NCBI GenBank assembly: GCA_035650275.1
Contig: DASRHY010000239.1
Location: forward strand, 8,185-72,184
From: DASRHY01 sp035650275
GTDB lineage: Bacteria; Actinomycetota; Actinomycetes; Propionibacteriales; Kribbellaceae
Reading direction: 5' to 3'
DNA: 64,000 bases
Under the pieces are notes generated by a model. That model searched no databases and was not told the origin of the DNA. It saw nothing but the letters and a program-made list of their open reading frames with translations. A program made the position numbers and the translations under genes. This document shows, piece by piece, positions 14,340 through 23,150 of this stretch (the stretch's first letter is position 1; the number at the start of each line of letters is the position of its first letter).

Positions 14340-15077
14340 ATGGTCGACCGCCGCCGTCGTTCGGTGCGTACTGCGCTGGTCGCCGAGGCGCTCCGGGTGG
14401 CGCTCGCAGGGTCGGGGAGCTCGGGTCCGCTGCAGATCATCGACATCGGCGGCGGGACCGGTGGTTTCGCGGTTCCGCTCGCGGCCGACGGGCACTCGGT
14501 CACCGTGATCGACCCGAGTCCGGACGCGCTGGCGTCACTGGAGCGCCGGGCGCGCGACGAGAGTGTCGAGGACAGGATCCGCGGCGTGCTCGGCGACACG
14601 GCCGAGCTCGTGGAGGTCGCGGGGGAGGCGAGTGCGGACGCGGTGCTGTGCCACGGCGTGCTCGAGGTGGTCGACGACCCAAGCCAGGCGCTCCGGGCGA
14701 TGGCACTGGTGCTCCGGCCCGGCGGCGTGTTCAGCTTGCTCGTCGCCCAACGGAACGCGGTCGTGCTCGCCCGCGCTCTGGCCGGTCACCTGGCCGAGGC
14801 ACACGAGGCGTTGCTCGACCCGGACGGCCGCTGGGGCGCGCCGGACCCGATCCCGCGCCGGTTCGACGAGGCAGGAGTCTGCCGCCTGCTCGAGACGGCG
14901 GGCCTGGACGTGCACACCGTGCACGGGGTGCGGACCTTCGCCGACCTGGTCCCGTCGGCGTTCGTCGACTCCGAGCCGGGCGCCGCCGACGCGCTCGGAG
15001 AGCTGGAACGCGCTGCCAGTCAGCACCCCGCTTTCCGCGCGATCGCGACCCAGCTGCACGTCCTCGCCACCCGCTGA
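14340..15077 (+). CDS. Class I SAM-dependent methyltransferase
   Basis: A 245-residue soluble methyltransferase. Motif I is IIDIGGGTGGFAVPLA near residues 33-48, motif II the VTVIDPSPDALA strand, and motif IV AVLCHGVLEVV; the fold continues with the LVLRPGGVFSLLV segment. The C-terminal third carries a substrate-binding extension ending TQLHVLATR. A CmoA/UbiE-like role is possible but the substrate is not evident. ATG 14340 is preceded by AGGAGG at nine bases, a strong site, so I prefer it to the GTG at 14304. Similar genes are found between SAV_6107 and DUF3040 genes near mraZ in other actinomycetes. Confidence 0.83.
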   Translation: MVDRRRRSVRTALVAEALRVALAGSGSSGPLQIIDIGGGTGGFAVPLAADGHSVTVIDPSPDALASLERRARDESVEDRIRGVLGDTAELVEVAGEASADAVLCHGVLEVVDDPSQALRAMALVLRPGGVFSLLVAQRNAVVLARALAGHLAEAHEALLDPDGRWGAPDPIPRRFDEAGVCRLLETAGLDVHTVHGVRTFADLVPSAFVDSEPGAADALGELERAASQHPAFRAIATQLHVLATR

Positions 15078-15209
15078 GCGGGCGGCCTTGTGACGAGTCG
15101 TCACGCAACGTCGTAACTTCCCGGACACCGGCCAGGGTTTCGTGGACCAGTCCCGCGGCTTAGACTGGAGGCGCCCTATCAAGCAGCGCTCGTCATGGAG
15201 GGATGGACG

Positions 15210-15626
15210 GTGCCCCTCTCGGAAGAAGAGCAGCGCCAGTTCGAGCAGCTCGAACGAGCCCTCGCGGCGGAGGATCCGAAGTTCGTCTCCGCGATGCGAG
15301 GCACCAATGTGCGCGTGTACTACAAGCGCCGGGCCGTGCTCGCCGGCGTCGGTTTCATCCTCGGCATCGCCATTCTGATGACCGGCGCGATCCTGCCGAA
15401 CACGATTGTCGGAGTGATCGGGTTCGTCGTCATGGTCGCGTGCCTGTACGTCGCGGCACTCAGCATGCGGCGGATCAGCTCGGCGGACTCCGGTGAGCAG
15501 TCGGCACCGACCCCGCCGCCGTCGACCCGGAAGAGCAAGGGCAGCAAGAGCCGTCCCGAGTCGTCCGGCAGCTTCATGGAGCGGATGGAAGACCGCTGGC
15601 GCCGCCGACGCGACGAAGACCTCTGA
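15210..15626 (+). CDS. DUF3040 domain membrane protein
   Basis: A 138-residue protein of the actinobacterial DUF3040 family. It begins with PLSEEEQRQFEQLERALAAEDPKF, the diagnostic N-terminus, followed by two adjacent membrane segments (about residues 47-64 and 70-88). The C-terminal 50 residues are hydrophilic, Ser/Lys/Arg-rich and probably cytoplasmic. GTG 15210 is chosen because GGAGGG lies a suitable distance upstream and because family members start at this point. The function is unknown; the conserved location near mraZ suggests a link to the cell envelope or division. Confidence 0.85.
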   Translation: MPLSEEEQRQFEQLERALAAEDPKFVSAMRGTNVRVYYKRRAVLAGVGFILGIAILMTGAILPNTIVGVIGFVVMVACLYVAALSMRRISSADSGEQSAPTPPPSTRKSKGSKSRPESSGSFMERMEDRWRRRRDEDL

Positions 15627-15673
15627 CCGCGACCTCGCGAAGCCTCAGCCGCTGAGCAACACCCGCCTGACCT

Positions 15674-15700
15674 CTGCGCGCCCGATCCTCGGTCGCGCAG
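15674..15700. terminator. Bidirectional terminator hairpin between DUF3040 and transglutaminase genes
   Basis: CTGCGCG and CGCGCAG pair around an inner CCGA/TCGG, giving a two-part stem with a 3-base loop. It lies between convergent genes 48 bases after the DUF3040 stop, and has no clear T-tract. Confidence 0.45.
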
Positions 15701-15731
15701 TTCGTCGTTTCCGGGCGAGCGCGCTGCGCCG

Positions 15732-15806
15732 GTCGGTGGTGGCGTCGAAGCGTGCAGTCGGTGGTGGCGCCAAGGCGGTCAGTCGGTGGTGGCGTCGGAG
15801 CGGCGC
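15732..15806. repeat. 25-bp tandem repeat, three copies, at the transglutaminase 3' end
   Basis: GTCGGTGGTGGCG begins at 15732, 15757 and 15782, giving a strict 25-base period. The last copy lies within the final codons of the minus-strand transglutaminase gene and the other two lie beyond its stop codon. The period is not a multiple of three. Confidence 0.7.
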
Positions 15807-18145
15807 CGCGGGGTCAGGATCGAGCGCATCCGGGCCAGGCCGAGATCGAACTGGTCCAGCAGGTCCGACGCCTCCGAAGTACCCCGGCTCAGGTACCAGC
15901 GCCACGAGCGTGGCAGCAGCCGTGCCTGCCATCGCCTCCGGACCGGCGAGCCGTTGACCAGTGCCGAGCGCACCTCGGCCGCCTCGCGCCGCACGTCGAC
16001 ATCGTCGTGGGATATCCCGGCGTAACGGCCGAACTCCACCGCCCGGGCCATCCTGATCGCCTGCGGGCGTACGTCCACCGGGAGCTTCGTCGCCAGCCAG
16101 GCGCCTGCCTGCCGCGGGGTCGCGGACTCGGACCAGTCCAGGCCGAGGTCGCGAGCGGTGTCCCGCATCTCGGCCCACAGGCCCTCCACGGACTCCTGGC
16201 CGGGTGCCCGCAGGAAGCGGCGGCGCCGGATCAGCGTACGGACCAGCCACGGCACCAGTGCCAGCGCGAGAACAGCAACCGCTCCGGTGCCCCAGCGCAC
16301 CGCCGCGTTGTCCCACCAGCCGGACCCGGTGTCGGCGGTCCCGGCGGCGCCATCCGGCAGGTCTTCCTCACCGGGCAGGTTCGGGTTGCTCGCGTCGCCG
16401 GACGGCTCCGGGCTGATCGACTCACTCGGCGACGCGCTCGGGTCGCCGGTCTGAGTGGGGTTGCTCGGGACGCTCCAGACCGGCGGCAGTCCCGTCTGCA
16501 GGGCCGGGGTCGGCTCGAACGGGACCCAGCCGATGCCCTCGAAGTACAGCTCCGGCCACGCGTGCATGTCGTGCATCGTGACGACGTACTTGTCGTCGTC
16601 GAGCGTGCCGGGCAGGAACCCGAGCGCGACCCGGGCCGGGATGCCCAGTGTGCGCGCCATCAGTGCCATCGCACCGGCGAACTGCTCGCAGTAGCCGCTC
16701 TTGCTGTCGAACAGGAAGTCGTCGATGGCCTGCATGCCACTGCCGTCTTCGTTCTTCGTGTCGTAGGTGAAGCCACCGGTGTCGCGGAACCACGACTGCA
16801 GGGCCGCGGCCTGCAGATAGTGGTTGCCGTTCGCGGCCTGGGTGACCTGACGGGCGAGGTTCCGCACCGTCCCCGGGGTGTTGTCCGGGATCGCGGAGGT
16901 GAACTCGTCCGGCTCGGAGCCGGCGGGTGCGTTGCGGAGCTGCTCCTCTGACGGGTTCAAGTCGTACGAGGTGACGTTGTACTTCACGCCGGCTACGGTG
17001 CGGCGGTCGGCGGACAGTACGTCGAGCGTGGACGGCACGTAGCGCCACTTCCCGTCGATCGACACGTTGCGCGGCGGGTAGGGAACCGGGACGAACGGGC
17101 TGCGCAGCCGCTTGCTGATGCTGATGTGGTACTGCTTCCGCGGCAACGAGTCCACGGACTGGGCGAGGCCCTTCGGTGCCGCCATGGTGCCGTCGACCTG
17201 GTCCAGGTTCTCCCGCGGTGAGGACTGCCAGGTCCGGCCGTCGAACTGGTCCAGCGTGGTCATCCGCAGGTAGCTGGCGCCGTTCTTGGTGGTGTACGTC
17301 AGCGCGGTGGCGTCCTCGCCGCGGCGCAGGTTCCGGCCCATGTCGAGCATCGGGTTGGCGCCCATCGACACCGTCCCTCCGATGCCCCCGCCGGCACCGG
17401 TGCCGGACACCCCGTTGCCCAGCACGCCTTCCGGCAGGGTCGGTAGCAGTGCCGGCAGCAGGGCGGCGACCGCGATCACGGTGAGGCCGATCCGGCGACC
17501 GGCTTGACCGGCCGCGGACGCCTCGACCTGGGAGTTCGCCTCCATCGCCGTCACGCCACCGATCCGGCGGCCCCAGCGCGCCAACCGCGACCGGCCCTCG
17601 GCCGACAGCAGGATCACGTAGCCGAGCGCGGGCGGGACGAACAGCAGCGCGGGCAGTCCGCCGTGGACCGTTGCCGCCGGCACCGTGTACATCATCAGCA
17701 GCAGCAGTCCGGCCCAAGCCGCCTGCCGGCACTGCACGGCGATCAGGTGGATCAGCAGTCCGGTCAACCCGATCACGCCGACCGCGAACAGGGTGAAGTA
17801 CGGCTCCGGCGGCAGTGGCGCACTGAACCGGTTGATGCCGTCCAGCGCATCGACCATCCGGTCGTTCCACTCCAGCACGGTCTGCTTCCACGGCACCAGG
17901 ACGTACCGCATCGTGTCGTGCAGGAAGAGCAACGCGATCATCTCGACCAGCACCAGCAGTTGGACGACGGGGACCAGCAACCGCGGTGCGCGCCAGTGCT
18001 GCAGCAGCACACCCGTGCCGGTGACGATTCCGCACACGAACGCGCTGACGATCAGGAACGGGCCGGAGAAGACCGGCACCAGCACGATCGCGCCGAGTAT
18101 CGTCGCCACCCACGCGGCGACGGAGATCCTGGTCTGCCCGATCAT
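15779..18145 (-). CDS. Transglutaminase-like membrane protein (TgpA/DUF3488 type)
   Basis: A 788-residue protein. The N-terminal 200 residues hold about six membrane helices (DUF3488-like). A long extracytoplasmic part follows, with the transglutaminase core at about 510-610: the catalytic cysteine in SGYCEQFAGAMALMARTLG, the histidine in MHDMHAWPELYF, and GWVPFEPTP where the third residue is expected. A Ser/Pro-rich linker precedes another membrane helix near 670, and the last 100 residues are a cytoplasmic helical domain. Its ATG overlaps the stop of the DUF58 gene by 4 bases. MoxR-DUF58-transglutaminase clusters are widespread and poorly understood; a cell-envelope role is likely. Confidence 0.87.
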   Translation of the reverse strand: MIGQTRISVAAWVATILGAIVLVPVFSGPFLIVSAFVCGIVTGTGVLLQHWRAPRLLVPVVQLLVLVEMIALLFLHDTMRYVLVPWKQTVLEWNDRMVDALDGINRFSAPLPPEPYFTLFAVGVIGLTGLLIHLIAVQCRQAAWAGLLLLMMYTVPAATVHGGLPALLFVPPALGYVILLSAEGRSRLARWGRRIGGVTAMEANSQVEASAAGQAGRRIGLTVIAVAALLPALLPTLPEGVLGNGVSGTGAGGGIGGTVSMGANPMLDMGRNLRRGEDATALTYTTKNGASYLRMTTLDQFDGRTWQSSPRENLDQVDGTMAAPKGLAQSVDSLPRKQYHISISKRLRSPFVPVPYPPRNVSIDGKWRYVPSTLDVLSADRRTVAGVKYNVTSYDLNPSEEQLRNAPAGSEPDEFTSAIPDNTPGTVRNLARQVTQAANGNHYLQAAALQSWFRDTGGFTYDTKNEDGSGMQAIDDFLFDSKSGYCEQFAGAMALMARTLGIPARVALGFLPGTLDDDKYVVTMHDMHAWPELYFEGIGWVPFEPTPALQTGLPPVWSVPSNPTQTGDPSASPSESISPEPSGDASNPNLPGEEDLPDGAAGTADTGSGWWDNAAVRWGTGAVAVLALALVPWLVRTLIRRRRFLRAPGQESVEGLWAEMRDTARDLGLDWSESATPRQAGAWLATKLPVDVRPQAIRMARAVEFGRYAGISHDDVDVRREAAEVRSALVNGSPVRRRWQARLLPRSWRWYLSRGTSEASDLLDQFDLGLARMRSILTPRRRSDATTD

Positions 18146-19431
18146 GCGATCCGTCCCGTCCGCAGGCCGAGCACGGACCACAGCGTCGGGAGATCGTCCC
18201 CGCGACGGACCCGCGCCACCCGCCAGCCGTTCCTGCGTAGCTCCAGCTCCGTGGCGTCGATCTTCGCGCGCAGCCGGCCGGCCGTGGTCTCGCCGTCGCC
18301 GCTGCCGTAGGTCCAGGTGGAGGCGTCCATCAGCAGCGCGAACCCGGTGGCCTGGTTGGTCCGCCATCGGTTCAGCGCGCTGATGTCGGCCGACGAGCAC
18401 GCGCCGACGACCGCGATCACCAGGCTCGGTTCCTGGGCCTGCCGGTCCACGGTGAGCAGCGCGCCGATCTCGGCGTACCGGTGCTCCTCGACGGTGGCGC
18501 ACTCGGTGAGGAGCTGGTGCGAGGACAGCGGATGGTGCACCTCGGCCGACGTACGGCGGGTGATCGCGGACAGTGTCGTGGGACCACCGAGCATGGTCGT
18601 GATGTAGCCGCGCCGGATCACGTCCGTCCCGATCGACGCGGTCGCGCTGACCGCCCACTCGAGGCTGGACGACGGGCCGTGACCCTGGTGCGAGGTGGTC
18701 CGGGCGTCCAGGAACAGCGCGCACCGGCTCTGCCAGGGCTGCTCCTCACGGCGCACCATCAGCGAGCCGCGCCGCGCGGTCGAGCGCCAGTGCACCCGGC
18801 GCAGGTCGTCGCCGTCGCGGTACTCGCGGACGGTGGCATCCTCCTCGCCGGCGGCGGCGATCGCGCGCGGGCGGTTCTCCCCGGAGCCGGCCCGGTCGAT
18901 GCCGAGCCGGACGGCCGGCAACCGCTGCACCCGCGGCGTCACGAGCAGGCTCTGGCTCTCCGCGAACAGCCGGCTGGTCTCGACCAGCCCGAACGGGTCC
19001 GCGACGGTCAGCATCAGCGGGCCGACCTGGTACAGGCCGCGGACGTCCGACTTGATCTGGTACTTCACGGTACGGCGCCAGTTCGGGCTGACCCGGTCCA
19101 CCACGAAGCGCGGCCGGTGACCCAGCACGTACGGGATCCGGTCCTCGAGCAGCAGCAGCCCGGCCGGCATCCGGCCCTCGTTCCGCAGCGCCAGCTCGAC
19201 CGTCGCCGGGGTCCCGACCGGCACGTCGACCGGGCTCACGCTGCGTCGTACCGACAACCGCAGCCGCGTCCGGCCGACCACCAGGGCGGACACCACCGGC
19301 AGCGCGACCAGCAGCACCCCGACCCGGAGCAGGTCCTTCTGGCCGAGCAGCAGCGAGCAGATCGACGCGGTGACACCGGCTGCGACGAAGGCCCGGCCAC
19401 GGGTGGTGAGTCCGCGCAACGCGTACGGCAT
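18142..19431 (-). CDS. DUF58 domain protein
   Basis: A 429-residue protein with two N-terminal membrane segments (about residues 13-30 and 35-50), a beta-rich region and the DUF58 signature in the middle: VREYRDGDDLRRVHWRSTARRGSLMVRREE, near residues 205-235. The C-terminal half resembles a von Willebrand A-like fold (a CALFLDART strand). DUF58 proteins are found next to MoxR ATPases and transglutaminases and may be substrates or adaptors of the ATPase. The gene lies 37 bases after moxR and overlaps the transglutaminase gene. Confidence 0.87.
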   Translation of the reverse strand: MPYALRGLTTRGRAFVAAGVTASICSLLLGQKDLLRVGVLLVALPVVSALVVGRTRLRLSVRRSVSPVDVPVGTPATVELALRNEGRMPAGLLLLEDRIPYVLGHRPRFVVDRVSPNWRRTVKYQIKSDVRGLYQVGPLMLTVADPFGLVETSRLFAESQSLLVTPRVQRLPAVRLGIDRAGSGENRPRAIAAAGEEDATVREYRDGDDLRRVHWRSTARRGSLMVRREEQPWQSRCALFLDARTTSHQGHGPSSSLEWAVSATASIGTDVIRRGYITTMLGGPTTLSAITRRTSAEVHHPLSSHQLLTECATVEEHRYAEIGALLTVDRQAQEPSLVIAVVGACSSADISALNRWRTNQATGFALLMDASTWTYGSGDGETTAGRLRAKIDATELELRRNGWRVARVRRGDDLPTLWSVLGLRTGRIA

Positions 19432-19468
19432 GGGCTGCGGCTCCTCTGTACTGGCTCGGTCTGTCTGC

Positions 19469-20452
<984 letters not shown>

Positions 20453-20640
20453 CCTGGGTCCTCCCCATTGGTCGATGGCCCGCTCATTCTGACCCGAGGA
20501 TGCCAGGCGGCCTAGGCCACGGTTCGTTTCGTTACCACTCGCGGTCGCGTCCACAGCGGGCTGTCCTCTCGGCGCTACATCACGTCATCGAGCTCCTGCG
20601 TACCCCACAAGCGTACGGGGGGAGCGACATGCCCCGTATC

Positions 20641-20690
20641 TGGTTGACGGTGGTGCAAAGTGGAGTATGGTGGAGCGCAATGGATGGAAT
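20641..20690. promoter_or_regulatory. MraZ boxes: TGG repeats phased every 10 bases
   Basis: TGG starts at 20641, 20651, 20661, 20671 and 20681, mostly as (A/G)GTGG or AATGG. Direct repeats containing TGG(G) at about one helical turn are the known binding pattern of MraZ, which represses its own promoter. The repeats cover the -35 to +1 region of the mraZ promoter. Confidence 0.65.
20644..20671 (+). promoter_or_regulatory. mraZ promoter
   Basis: TTGACG (20644-20649) and TATGGT (20666-20671) are separated by 16 bases. The expected start near 20678 leaves an mraZ leader of about 70 bases. The rest of the 295-base moxR/mraZ intergenic region shows no other strong signal. Confidence 0.65.
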
Positions 20691-20747
20691 GACCGCAGAA
20701 CTGGTGAAGAAGCGGCGGCGCTGGAGGTCGGACGGGGAGGTGGAGAC

Positions 20748-21179
20748 GTGTTCCTCGGGACGCATTTCCCCAAGCTCGACGACAAGGGCCGGCTCTTTCT
20801 CCCCGCGAAGTTCCGCGACGAGCTGGCGGAAGGACTGGTGATCACGCGAGGGCAGGAGCGCTCGCTGTTCGTCTGGCCGGAAGCCGAGTTCATCCAGATG
20901 ACCGAGCAGCTGAAGCAGGCGCCGATCACCAACAAGGGCGCTCGGGACTACCTGCGGATGCTGTTCGCCGGCGCCTCCAACGAGACGCCGGACAAGCAAG
21001 GCCGGATCACCCTCCCGCCGATGCTCCGTGAGTACGCCGCCCTCGACCGCGAGTGCGTCGTGATCGGAGCGATGAACCGGGTGGAGATCTGGAACACGGA
21101 GAACTGGAACAGGTACACCGCCGAGCAGGAGCAGGCGTTCGCCGACCTCTCGGAGGAGGTACTGCCCGGCATCTTCTGA
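20748..21179 (+). CDS. mraZ: Transcriptional regulator MraZ
   Basis: A 143-residue protein, the standard MraZ length, with two AbrB-like repeats, each holding a D-x-K-G-R motif: KLDDKGRLFLPAKFR near residue 10 and PDKQGRITLPPMLREYA near 85. MraZ forms a ring-shaped octamer or dodecamer and binds the TGG repeats in front of its gene to repress the division cluster. GTG 20748 is preceded by GGGGAGGTGGAG and begins the family-typical FLGTHFPKLD. It heads the dcw cluster; the next gene begins after a 336-base gap that may carry further regulation. Confidence 0.95.
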   Translation: MFLGTHFPKLDDKGRLFLPAKFRDELAEGLVITRGQERSLFVWPEAEFIQMTEQLKQAPITNKGARDYLRMLFAGASNETPDKQGRITLPPMLREYAALDRECVVIGAMNRVEIWNTENWNRYTAEQEQAFADLSEEVLPGIF

Positions 21180-21515
21180 GCAGTCACAGCACGTCACAGC
21201 ACGTCAGGGACGTCGTACGGCGAGATCACGGGTCCGCTCCTCCGACCCACCGCTTTCTGGCATCACTTCCCCGGTGCCAGACAGCATCCGGGAACTTCCC
21301 CGGAGGGCGAACTCGTGATCTGGCCGGACGAAGGACCCGACCTAGCGGCAGAGGCTGGACAGGCAGGACCACCGGGCCGCAACCCCGGTGGGCGTTCCGA
21401 GAAGAGGCAGATCAGAACCCGCGGGGGCAGGGTCCGCTCACCCGCGTGGGAGACGGAAGGGTCGAGATGCACGTCGCTGAGTCCGGTGCCCGGATCGCTC
21501 TGGCGGGCTGATCCG
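21180..21515 (+). promoter_or_regulatory. mraZ-rsmH leader region with a 14-codon upstream ORF
   Basis: This 336-base gap holds no recognised gene. A 14-codon ORF (21467-21511, MHVAESGARIALAG) has GGAAGGG just upstream and ends 4 bases before the rsmH ATG, as a coupled leader ORF would. The rsmH frame itself is open back to a GTG at 21315 with GGAGG eight bases before it, so a long N-terminal extension cannot be excluded. CCGGGAA/TTCCCCGG segments near 21270-21300 can pair in more than one way. Confidence 0.3.
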
Positions 21516-22481
21516 ATGACCGCGCCCGGGCCTCACGAACGTCATGTACCGGTCATGCTCGACCGGGTTCTCACCCTGCTCGGACCTGCCCTTGCCAATG
21601 ACGGCGCTGTCCTGGTCGACGCAACACTCGGACTCGGCGGTCACTCCGAGGCGTTCCTGCAGGCCCACTCCGGGCTGCGGCTGGTCGGCCTGGACCGTGA
21701 CCAGCACGCGCTCCGGCTGGCCGGCGACCGGCTCGCGTCGTACCAGGAGCGCACCACGCTGGTGCATGCGGTGTACGACGAGCTGCCCCGGGTGCTCGCC
21801 GACCTCGGCATCCCTGCCGTCGACGGGATCCTGTTCGACCTCGGGGTGTCCTCGATGCAGCTGGACGAGGCCGAGCGCGGGTTCGCGTACGCCAAGGACG
21901 CGCCGCTGGACATGCGGATGGACGACACCGCGCAGCTGACCGCGGCCGAGGTGCTGAACACCTACCCGGCCGCCGACCTGGCCCGGATCCTGCGGCGGTA
22001 CGGCGAGGAGAAGTTCGCCAAGCGCATCGCGGACCGGATCGTCGCCGAGCGTGCCCGGGAGCCGTTCAGCACCAGTGCCCGGCTGGCCGATCTGGTCCGG
22101 GACGCGATCCCGGCCCCCGCCCGGCGTACCGGCGGCCATCCCGCGAAGCGCACCTTCCAGGCTCTGCGGATCGAGGTGAACGGCGAGCTCGAGGTACTGC
22201 AGCGCGCGCTGCCGCGCGCGATCGAGGCCCTTGCCCTGCACGGCCGGATCGTGGTGATGAGCTACCACTCGCTGGAGGACCGGATCGCGAAGCAGACGCT
22301 CGTGACCGGGACCAGGAGCGACGTACCGGACGACCTGCCGGTGATCCCTGCCGGACATGAGCCGTACCTGCGGCTGCTCACCCGCGGTGCTGAGCGACCG
22401 GGCGAGGACGAGGTCGCGGCGAACCCGCGGGCCGCCTCGGTCCGGGTACGCGCCGCCGAGCGGATCCGGGAGGCAGCGTGA
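21516..22481 (+). CDS. rsmH: 16S rRNA (cytosine(1402)-N4)-methyltransferase
   Basis: A 321-residue SAM-dependent methyltransferase that modifies C1402 of 16S rRNA at the ribosomal P site. It starts with the conserved HVPVMLDRVL, has the SAM-binding DATLGLGGHSEAFL, the catalytic-loop region GILFDLGVSSMQLDEAERGF, and a C-terminal MSYHSLEDRIAK with the substrate-binding residues. ATG 21516 gives the normal length of actinobacterial RsmH. It ends with a GTGA overlap with ftsL. Its position after mraZ is the usual dcw order. Confidence 0.95.
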   Translation: MTAPGPHERHVPVMLDRVLTLLGPALANDGAVLVDATLGLGGHSEAFLQAHSGLRLVGLDRDQHALRLAGDRLASYQERTTLVHAVYDELPRVLADLGIPAVDGILFDLGVSSMQLDEAERGFAYAKDAPLDMRMDDTAQLTAAEVLNTYPAADLARILRRYGEEKFAKRIADRIVAERAREPFSTSARLADLVRDAIPAPARRTGGHPAKRTFQALRIEVNGELEVLQRALPRAIEALALHGRIVVMSYHSLEDRIAKQTLVTGTRSDVPDDLPVIPAGHEPYLRLLTRGAERPGEDEVAANPRAASVRVRAAERIREAA

Positions 22482-23146
22482 GCACTGTCTTCGATCCCGC
22501 GCGGACGCGGTCGGCACCGTCGACCGGCCGGGTGGTCCGGCCGGCCCGGCCGCGACTCACCGTCGTCGACGACCGGCCGTTCCGGCCGCCGCGGATGCCG
22601 TTCGTGCTGTTCGTGGTGGCACTGCTCGGCGCCGGCCTGGTCGGACTGCTGCTGCTCAACACCTCACTGCAGCAGGGCACGTTCCGGGTCACCGAGCTGA
22701 ACCAGCAGGCCAAGGACCTGCGCGACCAGCAGGAGGAGCTCGAGCGCCAGGTGCAAGTGCTGGAGGCACCGCAGAACCTGGCCGACCGGGCGCTGCGGCT
22801 GGGCATGGTGCCGAACCCGAACCCGGTCTTCCTGCGGCTCTCGGACGGCAAGGTGCTCGGCGTGCCCGCGCAGGGACAGGCCGGATCCGGCGCGACCGTG
22901 TTCGGTCCCCAGCTGCCGAATCCGGTCAAGCCTGCTGTGAAGCCTCCCGTCAAGCCTGCTCTGAAGCCGCCCGTCAAGCCGGCGCTGAAGCCCGGCACGG
23001 CACCGACGCAGGCGATGACGCCGACACCGACCACGAAGCCGACGCAACCGGCCCGGACCGGAACCGCCAGGACGGCGGATCCGACCGGGCCGACGAGACC
23101 TGCACTTCCGCCGAAGCCGGGAACAGTGACGACGACTGGGGGGTGA
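22478..23146 (+). CDS. ftsL: Cell division protein FtsL-like
   Basis: A 222-residue bitopic membrane protein. One membrane helix lies at about residues 42-61 (FVLFVVALLGAGLVGLLLLN), followed by a coiled coil at about 70-100 (NQQAKDLRDQQEELERQVQVLE) and a NLADRALRLGMVPNPNPVFL segment, the pattern of FtsL in actinomycetes. FtsL recruits FtsQ/DivIC-type partners and the FtsW-FtsI synthase. The last 85 residues are unusual: Pro/Lys/Thr-rich, with a KPxVKPALKP repeat. GTG 22478 overlaps the rsmH stop, and ftsI starts 4 bases after its stop. Confidence 0.85.
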   Translation: MSTVFDPARTRSAPSTGRVVRPARPRLTVVDDRPFRPPRMPFVLFVVALLGAGLVGLLLLNTSLQQGTFRVTELNQQAKDLRDQQEELERQVQVLEAPQNLADRALRLGMVPNPNPVFLRLSDGKVLGVPAQGQAGSGATVFGPQLPNPVKPAVKPPVKPALKPPVKPALKPGTAPTQAMTPTPTTKPTQPARTGTARTADPTGPTRPALPPKPGTVTTTGG

Positions 23147-23150
23147 GACG

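Noticed and set aside
15627..15778. Small gene between DUF3040 and the transglutaminase gene
   Set aside because: Only a hairpin and tandem repeats are present; no start with a ribosome binding site or conserved product.
20453..20640. Specific moxR promoter in the divergent mraZ region
   Set aside because: No pair of -35 and -10 hexamers with acceptable spacing could be identified on the minus strand, so none is annotated.
21180..21515. RNase P RNA or other structured RNA gene between mraZ and rsmH
   Set aside because: The universally conserved rnpB blocks (such as the GAGGAAAGTCC segment) are absent.
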